Both the position numbers and the translations under genes were made by a program. Below are positions 9,175 to 18,582 of a stretch of DNA of 64,000 bases, piece by piece. The stretch spans positions 310,001 through 374,000 of the forward strand of contig NZ_RBZQ01000003.1 in assembly GCF_003640395.1 (NCBI RefSeq), in the 5' to 3' direction. Positions within the stretch are counted from its first letter, which is position 1; every line of letters begins with the position of its first letter. The DNA is from Stutzerimonas urumqiensis (lineage in GTDB: Bacteria; Pseudomonadota; Gammaproteobacteria; Pseudomonadales; Pseudomonadaceae). The notes under the pieces are model-generated. The model was not told the origin of the DNA and ran no database searches. It saw nothing but the letters and a program-made list of their open reading frames with translations.

Positions 9175-9690
9175 GTGCCAACACCCGCGTATCTGACTAT
9201 CGAAGGCCAAAAGCAGGGCCTGATCACCGCTGGCACCTTCACCGAGGATTCGGTCGGTAACATCTTCCAGGAAGGCCATGAAGACCAGGTTCTGGTTCAG
9301 GCGTTCCAGCACCAGGTCATCATCCCGCGTGACCCGCAATCCGGCCAGCCGACCGGCCAGCGCGTCCACAAGCCGCTGATGATCACCAAGGTCTTCGACA
9401 AGTCCTCCCCGCTGATCTTCAATGCCCTGACCTCGGGTGAGCGCCTGTCCAAGTGCCGCCTGGAGTGGTACCGCACCTCGTCGACCGGCACCCAGGAACA
9501 TTACTTCACCATCGAACTGGAAGACGCCGTGATCGTCGACGTGCAATCGCGCATGCCGAACTGCCAGGACCCGAACATGGCGCACTTCACCCACCTCGAA
9601 GACGTCTACTTCACCTACCGCAAGATCGTCTGGACCCACGAAGTCTCCGGCACTTCGGGCTCGGACGACTGGCGCGCCCCGATCGTCTGA
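9175..9690 (+). CDS. hcp: Hcp1-family type VI secretion tube protein
   Basis: The 171-aa Hcp forms hexameric rings that stack into the inner tube of the type VI secretion system; it is also secreted and can carry small effectors. The N-terminus MPTPAYLTIEGQKQG and the internal VQAFQHQVIIPRD and YFTIELEDA stretches are typical of the Hcp1 family. The start is GTG at 9175, eight bases after an AAGGAGAG Shine-Dalgarno. It stands 174 bases upstream of vgrG, separated by a strong hairpin, so hcp may be made in larger amounts than the effector genes. No other tube or sheath genes are nearby. Confidence 0.96.
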   Translation: MPTPAYLTIEGQKQGLITAGTFTEDSVGNIFQEGHEDQVLVQAFQHQVIIPRDPQSGQPTGQRVHKPLMITKVFDKSSPLIFNALTSGERLSKCRLEWYRTSSTGTQEHYFTIELEDAVIVDVQSRMPNCQDPNMAHFTHLEDVYFTYRKIVWTHEVSGTSGSDDWRAPIV

Positions 9691-9707
9691 TCGCGATGAG
9701 CTTGCCA

Positions 9708-9730
9708 GCGGCCGGGGTTTACCCGGCCGC
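9708..9730 (+). terminator. Hairpin downstream of hcp
   Basis: A perfect 9-bp stem, GCGGCCGGG pairing with CCCGGCCGC around a 5-base loop, begins 18 bases after the hcp stop and is followed by TTCGTTT. The T tract is short, so it may act as a partial terminator that lowers read-through into vgrG or as a 3'-end stabiliser. Confidence 0.65.
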
Positions 9731-9864
9731 TTCGTTTCAGCGCGTGCGGTATGTCTCATGCCACGCACTGGCTCGCGGCAAAACGCGACCAGAACACACG
9801 GGGCCGCAGAAGACCTCGGTAAAAAGAGCCGCCTTCGTCAATGGACTGACAAAAGGGAATCTGG

Positions 9865-11913
9865 ATGTTCAACCCGGCCAACCACCCCCATTTCAGCTTG
9901 CAGCTGCCCGGCATCGAGCACGACTTGCAAGTGCTCGAATTCCGCGGTCGCGAAGCGCTCTCGACGCCCTTCGCCTTCGACGTCGAACTGGTCAGCGAGC
10001 GCCCTGACCTCGCGCTGGAAGCGCTGCTGCACCAGCCGGCCTTCCTCGCCTTCGCCCCGCATGGCGGCGGCATTCACGGGCAGGTGTACCGCATCGCCCA
10101 GGGCGATTCCGGCAAGCGCCTGACCCGCTATCGCCTGACCCTGGTGCCGCAGCTGGCCTACCTCGCCCACCGCACCAACCAGCGCATCTTCCAGCACCTG
10201 ACCGTGCCGCAGATCGTCGCCCAGGTGCTGGAGGAGCACGGCATCCTCGCCGGCGTCGGCCATCGCTTCGACCTCGGCCCGGTGGTCTACCCCGAGCGTG
10301 AGTACTGCGTGCAGTACGACGAGAGCGACCTGCACTTCGTCCAGCGGCTTTGTGAAGAGGAAGGCATCCACTACCACTTCCAGCACAGCCCGGACGGCCA
10401 CCTGCTGGTGTTCGGCGATGACCAGACGGTCTTCCCGACGCTGTCGCCGGTGGCCTATCAGCAGGGCTCGGGGCTGGTCGCCGATCGGCCGGTGGTCAAG
10501 CGCTTCGGCCTGCGCATGGAAACCCGCACCAGCCGCGTTACCCATCGCGACTACGATTTCGAAAAGCCCAGGCTGACGATGGAGGCGGCATTTCAGAGCG
10601 AGTTCCAGCCGGACCTGGAGGATTACGACTACCCCGGCCGCTTCGTCGACCGCAGCCGCGGCAAGCATCTGGCCCAGCGGGCGCTCGAGCGCCATCGCCA
10701 CGATTACGAACGGGCCGAGGGTGAAAGCGATCAGCCGTTGTTGGTCAGCGGTCACTTCCTCGAGCTGACCGAGCATCCAAGGGCCGACTGGAATCAGCTC
10801 TGGCTGCTCAACGAGGTCGTTCACGAGGGCAAGCAACCGCAGGTGCTGGAGGAGTCGGTTACCAGCGACACGCAGGTGCGGGACGGTTTTACCCAGGGCT
10901 ATCGCAACCGGTTCACTGCGACGCCTTGGGATATTCCTTTCCGTCCCGTCCTGAGCCATCCAAAACCCAAAGTGTTGGGCAGCCAAACCGCGGTGGTCAC
11001 CGGCCCCGCTGGCGAAGAAATCCACTGCGACGAATACGGTCGGGTGAAAGTACAGTTCCACTGGGATCGCGAGGGACAGGCCGATGACAAGACCGGCTGC
11101 TGGCTGCGCGTCTCCAGTAGCTGGGCCGGCGACCGCTACGGCGGCATCGCCATCCCGCGGGTCGGCATGGAAGTGCTGGTGACCTTTCTCGAAGGCGACC
11201 CCGACCAACCGTTGGTCACCGGCTGCCTGTACCACGCCGAGCATGCCGTGCCCTATGACCTGCCGGCGAACAAGACCCGCACCCTGTTCAAGACCCTGAG
11301 CTCACCGGGAGGCGGCGGCTACAACGAACTGCGCATCGAAGACCGCAAGGGCGCCGAGCAGATCTATGTCCACGCCCAGCGCGACTGGGACGAGAACATC
11401 GAGCACGACCAGAAGATCCGCGTCGGTCACGAGCGCCACGACACGGTCGAAGCGAACAGCTATAGCGAGTTCAAGGCCGAGGAACACCGCACCACCCACG
11501 CCGACCGCAAGACCGAAGTCCGCGCCAACGACCACCTGACCGTGGGCAACAGCCAGCACGTGAAGATCGGTACGGGGCAGTTCGTCGAAGCTGGCCAGGA
11601 AATCCACCTCTCCAGCGGCCTGAAGGTCGTACTCGAAGCCGGCAGCGAACTGACCTTCAAGGCCGCCGGCAGCTTCGTGAAACTCGACGCCAGCGGCGTA
11701 ACGCTGGTGGGCCCGGTGATCAAGGTAAATTCAGGCGGCAGCCCAGGCATCGGCTCAGGGGCAGCGCCGATCCGTCCGGGGCAGGTCAAGCCGGCGGATG
11801 CGGACAAGGCGGGCAAGCTGCTGATCTCTGCCCAGCGACAGGCACTGCTGCAGAAGCAACCGCTGTGCGCGATCTGCGAGGCGGCGAAGCAGGAGGCAGC
11901 TCGTGCAGAATGA
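9865..11913 (+). CDS. vgrG: Type VI secretion spike protein VgrG (TssI)
   Basis: The 682-aa protein is the trimeric tip of the T6SS puncturing device. Residues 1 to about 370 are the gp27-like base (LPGIEHDLQVLEF, then the YCVQYDESDLHFVQRLCEEEGIHY region common to VgrGs). The gp5-like OB fold follows from about residue 378 (DEYGRVKVQFHWDREG). The triple-stranded needle and a DUF2345-type end (HLSSGLKVVLEAG) come next. A short tail with CAIC near the C-terminus follows and may contact the adaptor. ATG 9865 follows AAAAGGG. Its end overlaps the DUF4123 adaptor gene by 11 bases, which indicates a dedicated VgrG-adaptor-effector set. Confidence 0.96.
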   Translation: MFNPANHPHFSLQLPGIEHDLQVLEFRGREALSTPFAFDVELVSERPDLALEALLHQPAFLAFAPHGGGIHGQVYRIAQGDSGKRLTRYRLTLVPQLAYLAHRTNQRIFQHLTVPQIVAQVLEEHGILAGVGHRFDLGPVVYPEREYCVQYDESDLHFVQRLCEEEGIHYHFQHSPDGHLLVFGDDQTVFPTLSPVAYQQGSGLVADRPVVKRFGLRMETRTSRVTHRDYDFEKPRLTMEAAFQSEFQPDLEDYDYPGRFVDRSRGKHLAQRALERHRHDYERAEGESDQPLLVSGHFLELTEHPRADWNQLWLLNEVVHEGKQPQVLEESVTSDTQVRDGFTQGYRNRFTATPWDIPFRPVLSHPKPKVLGSQTAVVTGPAGEEIHCDEYGRVKVQFHWDREGQADDKTGCWLRVSSSWAGDRYGGIAIPRVGMEVLVTFLEGDPDQPLVTGCLYHAEHAVPYDLPANKTRTLFKTLSSPGGGGYNELRIEDRKGAEQIYVHAQRDWDENIEHDQKIRVGHERHDTVEANSYSEFKAEEHRTTHADRKTEVRANDHLTVGNSQHVKIGTGQFVEAGQEIHLSSGLKVVLEAGSELTFKAAGSFVKLDASGVTLVGPVIKVNSGGSPGIGSGAAPIRPGQVKPADADKAGKLLISAQRQALLQKQPLCAICEAAKQEAARAE

Positions 11914-12790
11914 TCTGTCCCTCCGCGCTCTACCGTCGGAGCTGCCGTGGAGTAAGCAGGCCTATTTGCTGCTAGATGGCGTCACCGTCGAAGCGCTGCC
12001 TCGACGGCTCTATGAATGGCATGACGACCCGGCGTTCGAGGTGCTGTACCTGGAAACCCACTGGGCCGAACTGAAAGACCTATCGCCCTGCCTGGTGACC
12101 CTGCAGGGGCCGCATGACCCGGCGCTGGCCGCCTTTCTCGCCCAGGCTGAAGAGGAGTGGGGCTACCTGCTGTTCAGCGACGCCGAACGGGATGACCTGC
12201 TGGCCCACCTGCGCTGGTTGACCAGCGTCCTGCATCCTTCCGGAGAAGAGGTCCTGCTGCGCCTGGCCGACCCCGCCGTAGCCCAGGCGCTGCTCAAGCA
12301 GTCGATGGACATAGGGGATGCCACCTTGTTCGGCCCGATCGAACAAGTGCTCGCAGGCGATCGTCTGGAAGAGCAGTGGCATTGGCTCGAACGGCCCGGC
12401 CCGGTCGCCAAGACCAACCGGGACAAGCCCTACATCCTCTCAAACGAGCAGCTCGAGCGGCTGGGCGAGGTTGCCTTCAGGGGCGTGCTGATTCGCCTGG
12501 ATGAACATCTGAGCGAACACTTTCCGGACCATGCGCGGCCCCGGCAGGGCCACGAGCGCTGGGCATACCTGCAGGACTTGGCCAACAGCGCCTACAGCAA
12601 GGGCTTCGATAGCGAACACGACATCACGCTCTTTGCCAACATTTTCGGATTCCTAGGCGAAGACGCTCTGCAGACTCATCCGGATATTGCCGCGCTACTC
12701 GCCTCCCCCTCGCTAGTTCCCGCTGAGCACATCGAGCAGGCCGCCGACCTGGCCTACGCCCGCGCCACGCAAGCGGGAAGGACTTCCTGA
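11903..12790 (+). CDS. DUF4123 effector adaptor (TEC/Tap-type chaperone)
   Basis: This 295-aa protein has the DUF4123 start pattern (QAYLLLDGVTVEALPRRLYEW, then LETHWAELKDLSPCLV). Such proteins load a specific effector on its cognate VgrG and are not secreted in known cases. The gene begins with GTG at 11903, overlaps the vgrG end, and stops directly against the effector ATG (TGA-ATG, no gap), so adaptor and effector are translationally coupled. The C-terminal half is not recognised and may be the effector-specific part. Two residues runs rich in Leu and Glu suggest mostly helical structure. Confidence 0.88.
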   Translation: MQNDLSLRALPSELPWSKQAYLLLDGVTVEALPRRLYEWHDDPAFEVLYLETHWAELKDLSPCLVTLQGPHDPALAAFLAQAEEEWGYLLFSDAERDDLLAHLRWLTSVLHPSGEEVLLRLADPAVAQALLKQSMDIGDATLFGPIEQVLAGDRLEEQWHWLERPGPVAKTNRDKPYILSNEQLERLGEVAFRGVLIRLDEHLSEHFPDHARPRQGHERWAYLQDLANSAYSKGFDSEHDITLFANIFGFLGEDALQTHPDIAALLASPSLVPAEHIEQAADLAYARATQAGRTS

Positions 12791-15700
12791 ATGACCACGA
12801 GCACGAATCCGAATCACACCGACAAGAGCCGGAGCGACGCCAAGAGCCCGATGGGCGTCTGCTCCCTGATGAAGAACAAGGTGCAGCTGCTGCCGCTGCG
12901 CTATGGCCTGGTCGAGCGCCTGGACCCCAGCGCCGAACTGGCCCTGCCCTACAAGCTCAAATCGCGACCCTTGGGCATACGGTTGCTGCGGGATGGGTGG
13001 CTGTATGTGATCGAAAACGGCACCAGTTATCTGCACGAATACCGCGTCGAGCAAGGCAAGGTCACCAAGTTTCTCTGGAAAGGCAACGAGGCGGCGCAGG
13101 ACAAACGCCTCGGCAATGTGGCCGAACCACGATTGGTCTTTCCGCGCGGCGCTACCCTGCATGTCGGTTTCTCGGAAGTACAGTGGACCGCGTTCAAGTG
13201 CTCGCAAGTGCTCAAGAGCCGGGCCGAACGCGACCTGTTCATGCAGGTGGTCGACCTCAGCAAGGCCGACTGCGAAAAAGTCGGCGCCCACCTGCTGACC
13301 GCCAAACAGGCGGAAAAATGGCTGGCCGAGGTGACGGAAAAACCGGCCCAAACCGCTCAACCGACAGGCGCCCATCCGGAGGAAGGCAAGGACTATTGCT
13401 GGGAACACCAGCCGCTGTACCGACGCACCCAGCTAGGCGAGATCAAGAAAGCACTGGCACCGGCTTACGAGCACGACCATTTCTACCTGGTGCTCAAGGA
13501 CAGCATCGGCGTGATGCGTGACCTGGCCGAGGAACAGGACAAGGTCGTCGGCTGGATCGACGACTGGGTGGGCCAGCAGCGCAAGGAGCTCAAGTACGTC
13601 ATTGGCAGCTACATCGAAACCCTGATGGTGGCGAATGACGGCACCGCTCGCCAGGCCGGCGCCAGCGATGCGCTGTTCAAGAAGACCACCCCCGCCCAGC
13701 GCGAAAAAGTCTACGCCTACATCGAAGCGCGCGATAAATGGCTGTGGGAACGGCGTCGCCTGCCGGTCGCCCAGAAGGTCAATGGCTACTACACCCGCAA
13801 CGTCGTGCTCGACCCGAGAACCATCGCCGCCAAACAGGAGATGGAAGCCCAGAAACAGGCGATGATCGATGCCCTCGGCGAAGACCTCTACGACGACCTC
13901 GAAGACGACATCGAAAAGCTCGAAGACCAGCATGAAGGGGCGCTGGAAGGCAAAGGCTGGGGCGCGCGCGGCATCCACGATCTGGTGCGTCACGAGGAAA
14001 TGAAGAAGTACCTCGAAGACGAGCGGGTGCACCTGAAGCGCTGGACCGCCCGCCTGGATCGCATCACCGCCGACCGGTTGAGCATCTTCACCAAGGGCGA
14101 ATTCCACCGCAGCGCCTGGTACTTCGACCCCGAGCGTCCCGACCAGCTCATGGCCGCGCTGGTGACCGAGCAGAACTGCGTGCGCGACCTGTGCCGGACC
14201 GAGGAAAGCCTGAAGGCGGTCGGCGAATACTTCCACAAGTATCCCTATTACATCCTGCCGGCGTTCGCCGGCCGTCTGGATGGCGCCTTCCTCGGCAAGA
14301 AATCCAACGATCTGGTCAAATGGCTCGACGACTTGCGCAACTTCAAGAGTGGACTGACGGATGCCCAGGCCCGCTTGCAGGAAGTCGAGAGACTGATGGG
14401 CAGCCATTGGACCAGGAGCCTCAACCTGAGCCCCGCGGCCGCCAGTGCCAGCCAGGCCGTCAACGCCGCCTATATTCCGGCCATTGCCCTGCGCCTGGAA
14501 AACTGGCTGGCGGGGCTGCAAGACCAGCTCAACGGCCCCGCCCTTCGCCAGCATCTGGATAAACTCGCCAGCCAGACCAACCGCGCCCATCGCCTGGGTA
14601 CCCTGATCGCCCTGAAACAGGAAGGCGCCACGCTCGCCGTGGCCAGCGAACAGGACGCCCAGCTTTTCCGCTTGAACCTGGTCAAGCTGAATCAATTGCT
14701 ACAAAGCGAGGATGAGCTGATCAAGGCGCGCAATCGCGCCCAGGCGCAAAGCAGGCGCCGACTGCTAAGCGAAGCCCAGCGCCAGGCCGCCAAGCTGGAA
14801 AAACAGCAACTCAACCGGCAGCTCGGCGTGGTGCGCCAACAGCGAACCGCGCTGGTCAACCAGCTACAGGAAAGCCTGACGCCCACCAGCACTCTGCCGG
14901 CCGGCTTCGTCGGCGCTCGGCTGAAACTCGACCCGGCGTTGCACAGCGTGCTCAACGAGGAAATTCGTCGGCTGCGGGCAGGTATGCGCGGCGGTTATGG
15001 GACTGCGGGTACGCAAACGGCGGCGCTGAAGGGTGGCCTTTTGCCTCTGGCGGCGGTAGGGCTTCAAGTTTGGAATTTGAAGGAGACAATTGAGGACTGG
15101 CGGAAAATATCAGGTCCATCTGGTAAAGAATTAGGGGCATTTTTAGGTGCGCTTGCAGGAGCAGCTTCCGCAGCACTGTCGGTTTATCAAACTGCTCATA
15201 TCTCCATGGTGGATAAAGCCCTGCAAGCCACCGTCGCCAGCACCGCCGGCAAAGGCGGCATGCTCTTCGCCGTCAGGTTGGGCAAGTTAGGACTGGGATT
15301 GGGAGTGATAATTTCCCCCTTGGCCTGTATCAGCTCAGTGGGTACCGTCTGGGATAACTGGAGCAAGTGGACCGATGCCTTCCGCACCGGCACCGCCGAA
15401 GAGAAAGCCGGCGCGCTTATGGTGGTGTCCGGCGACCTGGGGGCTACCAGCGTAAATGCCGCCATAACCGGAAAGGCCTTCTGGGAGCTTGGTGGGATTG
15501 CGTTGGATTATCACAAGGCACTGCCTGGGCAGAGAGCTGCCGCCTTGAGCATGGCGTGGGCCACTCGCGGAGCACGCTTCCTGAACTTCTCGGCTCGCCT
15601 TAGTCCCTGGGGGCTGGCCTTCACCGCGCTGCAACTGGGTGGCGAGGCGCTGTACAACTACTTCAACCTGGATGACCAGCAACGCTGGATGCTCGGCTGC

Positions 15701-16225
15701 TGTTGGGGAATGGAGGAAAAAGGCTGGGATTGGCCCGCCCATGCCCAAGGCCTGGCCGAAGCCAATCTGCGCCCGGTCATTGAGGACAAGGGCCTCGCCC
15801 CGCGTGCCAGCGACGGTGAATCCGTACGTACCCTGCAATTGACCTTGCCGGGCGTCTCCTTGGCCAGTTTGAGTGACCACCCCCTGGTTTTCACGGCCGA
15901 ATGGCATGCGCAGATCAGCCGCCCGCCGGAAGATGTAGGCCCGGTCATCAGCGAAAACCTGCGGATCGCCGAAACCCAGCCGCTGACCCTGGCCCTGGAA
16001 CTGCCGGCCGACTGGTGCGGCTCGCAGTGCCTGCTGATGTTGCGACTGGCCGTACAACCGGAGCTCGCCAACCAACCCCTCAAGGCCAGCGACGCTTACC
16101 TGTACTATCGGATTCCACTGGAGATGGCCTCCATCGCCAAGTCCACCAAAGGCGAGCCCTCAATAAAGCCCAGCGGCACCCCCTTGAGATGGATAGAAGT
16201 CAAACCGGAGCACCTGCATGCCTGA
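12791..16225 (+). CDS. VasX-like pore-forming T6SS effector
   Basis: The 1144-aa protein starts with the VasX N-terminal-region pattern (CSLMKNKVQLLPLRYGLVERL, SRPLGIRLLRDGWLYVIENG), as in the Vibrio cholerae colicin-like toxin VasX and related BTH_I2691-type proteins. A long charged helical middle follows, with a likely coiled coil at about residues 630-700. The hydrophobic region lies at about 745-960, with segments such as LGAFLGALAGAASAALSV, LGLGLGVIISPLACISSVG and LSPWGLAFTALQLGG. A soluble C-terminal domain follows. The predicted role is to depolarise the inner membrane of rival cells. A GC-poor patch with TTA codons (about 15060-15210) marks the beginning of the pore region. The next gene overlaps by 8 bases and is the likely immunity gene. 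Confidence 0.87.
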   Translation: MTTSTNPNHTDKSRSDAKSPMGVCSLMKNKVQLLPLRYGLVERLDPSAELALPYKLKSRPLGIRLLRDGWLYVIENGTSYLHEYRVEQGKVTKFLWKGNEAAQDKRLGNVAEPRLVFPRGATLHVGFSEVQWTAFKCSQVLKSRAERDLFMQVVDLSKADCEKVGAHLLTAKQAEKWLAEVTEKPAQTAQPTGAHPEEGKDYCWEHQPLYRRTQLGEIKKALAPAYEHDHFYLVLKDSIGVMRDLAEEQDKVVGWIDDWVGQQRKELKYVIGSYIETLMVANDGTARQAGASDALFKKTTPAQREKVYAYIEARDKWLWERRRLPVAQKVNGYYTRNVVLDPRTIAAKQEMEAQKQAMIDALGEDLYDDLEDDIEKLEDQHEGALEGKGWGARGIHDLVRHEEMKKYLEDERVHLKRWTARLDRITADRLSIFTKGEFHRSAWYFDPERPDQLMAALVTEQNCVRDLCRTEESLKAVGEYFHKYPYYILPAFAGRLDGAFLGKKSNDLVKWLDDLRNFKSGLTDAQARLQEVERLMGSHWTRSLNLSPAAASASQAVNAAYIPAIALRLENWLAGLQDQLNGPALRQHLDKLASQTNRAHRLGTLIALKQEGATLAVASEQDAQLFRLNLVKLNQLLQSEDELIKARNRAQAQSRRRLLSEAQRQAAKLEKQQLNRQLGVVRQQRTALVNQLQESLTPTSTLPAGFVGARLKLDPALHSVLNEEIRRLRAGMRGGYGTAGTQTAALKGGLLPLAAVGLQVWNLKETIEDWRKISGPSGKELGAFLGALAGAASAALSVYQTAHISMVDKALQATVASTAGKGGMLFAVRLGKLGLGLGVIISPLACISSVGTVWDNWSKWTDAFRTGTAEEKAGALMVVSGDLGATSVNAAITGKAFWELGGIALDYHKALPGQRAAALSMAWATRGARFLNFSARLSPWGLAFTALQLGGEALYNYFNLDDQQRWMLGCCWGMEEKGWDWPAHAQGLAEANLRPVIEDKGLAPRASDGESVRTLQLTLPGVSLASLSDHPLVFTAEWHAQISRPPEDVGPVISENLRIAETQPLTLALELPADWCGSQCLLMLRLAVQPELANQPLKASDAYLYYRIPLEMASIAKSTKGEPSIKPSGTPLRWIEVKPEHLHA

Positions 16226-17267
16226 AAATAAATACGACCGATTGCCCCAGGCCGGAGACTTCGAGCGCGAGTCCGGTACGGAAGTGTTCTATCTCTCGCC
16301 CAAGCCGCTTCCGACAGGTATGCCGACTTTCAGCTCTCGGCAATTGCACCGCGAAAGCAATGAAGTCTTTTTGGATTTCGCGGTGGGCAGGGGAACGTTC
16401 GAATTTATGTCGAGAGGGGGAATCGGCTCGGTAATTTTTATAGTGATTTTCTTCTTGCTCGGTACTGGCCTCGCTGCATGGATCCGAATGAACCAAGAAC
16501 CCTTCTGGGCCAGTTGGTTCAACTACTTCCTAATGCCTTTCAATTGGCTCTTTATTGTGTTCTTAATCACTCTCTACGGCAGTATATTTTTCTACGCCGT
16601 CCGCCAAGTCAGCATCCGCCCCCCCATCCGCTTCAACCGCCAGCGTCGGGAAATAGCCTTCGTCTTCAAGAAAGGCGAAGCCCCCCGCTATATCCCCTGG
16701 GAAGAGGTGATCGCCTGCGTCTCCGCCGGCCAGACCGTCACCCAGTACGCCGTCACCCCCAGCTTTGCCCTGATGATCGGCCTGCGCGATGCCAACACCG
16801 GCGACGTGCTCTGGGTCACCGTGCCCACCGCCACCCTGGGCCTGGCCGTCAGCGAATGGGAAGCCATTCGCGCCTATATGGAGGAAGGACCCTCGGCGCT
16901 GCCCGAGCCGCAGCCGGAAGAGTACGAGGAAGGCACCGTGGCCTACTTCAACCTCTGCCGGCAGGTCTACCGCACGGAACACTCGTACCTGCGCTATCTG
17001 TTCGGCTTCCTCGCCATCCAGGTCTTCAGCGGTTGGCACCTGCCGTGCCATATTTCCGCCTGGGTCAACCGCCAGCCCAAGGCCAGCTTTCCCAAGGAAG
17101 TACTGGACTGGTCGCAACCCCTGCCACCCGAACAATGGGCCGCGCCCAGCGAAGCCCTGAAGAAACAAAGCGCGGACATCCGCAAAGCCTTCGCCAAGGG
17201 GCAAACCCTGCTGGACTACTTCAAGGTGCAGCTCAGCCAGGCGGAAGGAGCCCCAGCCGATGCTTGA
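16218..17267 (+). CDS. Candidate T6SS immunity protein, copy 1 (membrane protein, DUF6708-like)
   Basis: The 349-aa protein has a soluble N-terminus, two strong membrane segments at about residues 72-90 and 105-130 (GSVIFIVIFFLLGTGLAAW and WLFIVFLITLYGSIFFYAV), then a long cytoplasmic domain starting with VSIRPPIRFNRQRREIAFVF. The architecture and RFNRQRRE motif resemble DUF6708 proteins found beside T6SS effectors; the assignment is from memory. The ATG at 16218 overlaps the effector stop by 8 bases. Position directly after a VasX-like toxin plus the membrane topology makes immunity (like TsiV2 against VasX) the best inference. The membrane segment is GC-poor relative to the flanks. Confidence 0.72.
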   Translation: MPENKYDRLPQAGDFERESGTEVFYLSPKPLPTGMPTFSSRQLHRESNEVFLDFAVGRGTFEFMSRGGIGSVIFIVIFFLLGTGLAAWIRMNQEPFWASWFNYFLMPFNWLFIVFLITLYGSIFFYAVRQVSIRPPIRFNRQRREIAFVFKKGEAPRYIPWEEVIACVSAGQTVTQYAVTPSFALMIGLRDANTGDVLWVTVPTATLGLAVSEWEAIRAYMEEGPSALPEPQPEEYEEGTVAYFNLCRQVYRTEHSYLRYLFGFLAIQVFSGWHLPCHISAWVNRQPKASFPKEVLDWSQPLPPEQWAAPSEALKKQSADIRKAFAKGQTLLDYFKVQLSQAEGAPADA

Positions 17268-18369
17268 GCGCCCTGCGCTGCAAGCGATGGCGAACATATA
17301 TATGCCTGAGAATAAATACGACCGGTTGCCCCAGGCCGGAGACTTCGAACGCGAGTCGGGGATGGAAGTGTTCTATCTCTCGCCCAAACCGTTTCCGACA
17401 GGAACGCCGGCTTTCAGCTCTCGGCAATTGCACCGCGAAAGCAATGAAGTTTTTCTAGATTATGCCGTGAGCAGGGGGACGTTTGAGTTCGCCTCACGGG
17501 GAAGTATCGGCTCAGTCATGTTCATTGTGATCTTCTTCTTAGTTGGCTTCGGTTTGGGGGTCGCGGAACATATACAATACGGCGATCCGATCTTCGAGAT
17601 CATCCTGACCCTCGTCCTTCCCAATTGGTATATGTGGGGAATCGTAGGTTTCCTGGTAACGATGTACGGCAGCATTTTCATTTACTTCGTCCGCCAGGTC
17701 AGCATCCGTCCCCCCATCCGCTTCAACCGCCAGCGTCGGGAAGTCGCCTTCGTCTTCAAAAAAGGCGAGGCTCCCCGCTATGTCCCTTGGGAGGAGGTGA
17801 TCGCCTGCGTCTCCGTCGGCCAGACCGTCACCCAGTACGCCGTTACCCCCAGCTTTGCCCTGATGATCGGCCTGCGCGATGCCAACACCGGTGACGTGCT
17901 CTGGGTCACCGTGCCCACCGCCACCTTGGGCCTGGCCGTCAGCGAGTGGGAGGCCATTCGCGCCTATATGGAGGAAGGCCCCTCGGCCCTGCCCGAGCCG
18001 CAGCCGGAAGAGTACGAGGAAGGTACCGTGGCCTATTTCAACCTCTGCCGGCAGGTCTACCGCACGGAACACTCGTACCTGCGCTATCTGTTCGGCTTCC
18101 TCGCCATCCAGTTCTTCAGCGGTTGGCACCTGCCGTGCCATATCTCCGCCTGGGTCAACCGCCGGCCCAAGGCCAGCTTCCCCAGGGAAGTACTGGATTG
18201 GTCGCAACCCCTGCCACCCGAACAATGGGCCGTGCCCAGCGAAGAGCTGAAGAAACAAAGCGCCGACATCCGCAAAGCCTTCACCAAGGGGCAAACCCTG
18301 CTGGAGTACTTCAAGGTGCCATTGAGCAAGCCCGAGCCTGAAGTACGCGAAAGTCTGCCTGGCACTTGA
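17260..18369 (+). CDS. Candidate T6SS immunity protein, copy 2 (tandem duplicate)
   Basis: This gene is a tandem duplicate of the one before it. The first 65 and about 210 later residues are nearly identical, down to nucleotide level, while the membrane region differs (GFGLGVAEHIQYGDPIFEII, then LVLPNWYMWGIVGFLVTMYG) and so does the C-terminal tail. The longest frame gives 369 aa from the ATG at 17260. That start has a good AAGGAG site and overlaps the previous stop by 8 bases, as in the effector-copy 1 junction. The ATG matching the copy 1 start is at 17302 and gives 355 aa; either may be used. It is probably a paralogous immunity protein, perhaps guarding against a different effector variant. 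Confidence 0.7.
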   Translation: MLERPALQAMANIYMPENKYDRLPQAGDFERESGMEVFYLSPKPFPTGTPAFSSRQLHRESNEVFLDYAVSRGTFEFASRGSIGSVMFIVIFFLVGFGLGVAEHIQYGDPIFEIILTLVLPNWYMWGIVGFLVTMYGSIFIYFVRQVSIRPPIRFNRQRREVAFVFKKGEAPRYVPWEEVIACVSVGQTVTQYAVTPSFALMIGLRDANTGDVLWVTVPTATLGLAVSEWEAIRAYMEEGPSALPEPQPEEYEEGTVAYFNLCRQVYRTEHSYLRYLFGFLAIQFFSGWHLPCHISAWVNRRPKASFPREVLDWSQPLPPEQWAVPSEELKKQSADIRKAFTKGQTLLEYFKVPLSKPEPEVRESLPGT

Positions 18370-18459
18370 TGATTATTCTATGGGTGAGTGATGAAAATAA
18401 CGTTTGCTGGCCTGCTTACAGATATAGCGTGATTAACGTATCCGACTCAGAGCCCCTTA

Positions 18460-18582
18460 ATGACTGACAAAGATATGGACGAAAGCGATAACTCGACTTC
18501 AGTTGCCGAGAAACCGCCAGTGAATATATTGCCCCTTCTCGTTATCGGATTTTTTCTGTTTGGCAATACTTCAAAAAGCTAA
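18460..18582 (+). CDS. Small single-span membrane protein, 40 aa (hypothetical)
   Basis: This open frame encodes an acidic N-terminus (MTDKDMDESDN) followed by one hydrophobic helix (VNILPLLVIGFFLFG). It lies in a GC-poor stretch after the immunity genes and uses AT-rich codons (ATA, TTT, AGC, TTG). No clear Shine-Dalgarno is seen. It could be a genuine small membrane protein or the remains of a larger, decayed gene. No function is assigned. Confidence 0.35.
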   Translation: MTDKDMDESDNSTSVAEKPPVNILPLLVIGFFLFGNTSKS

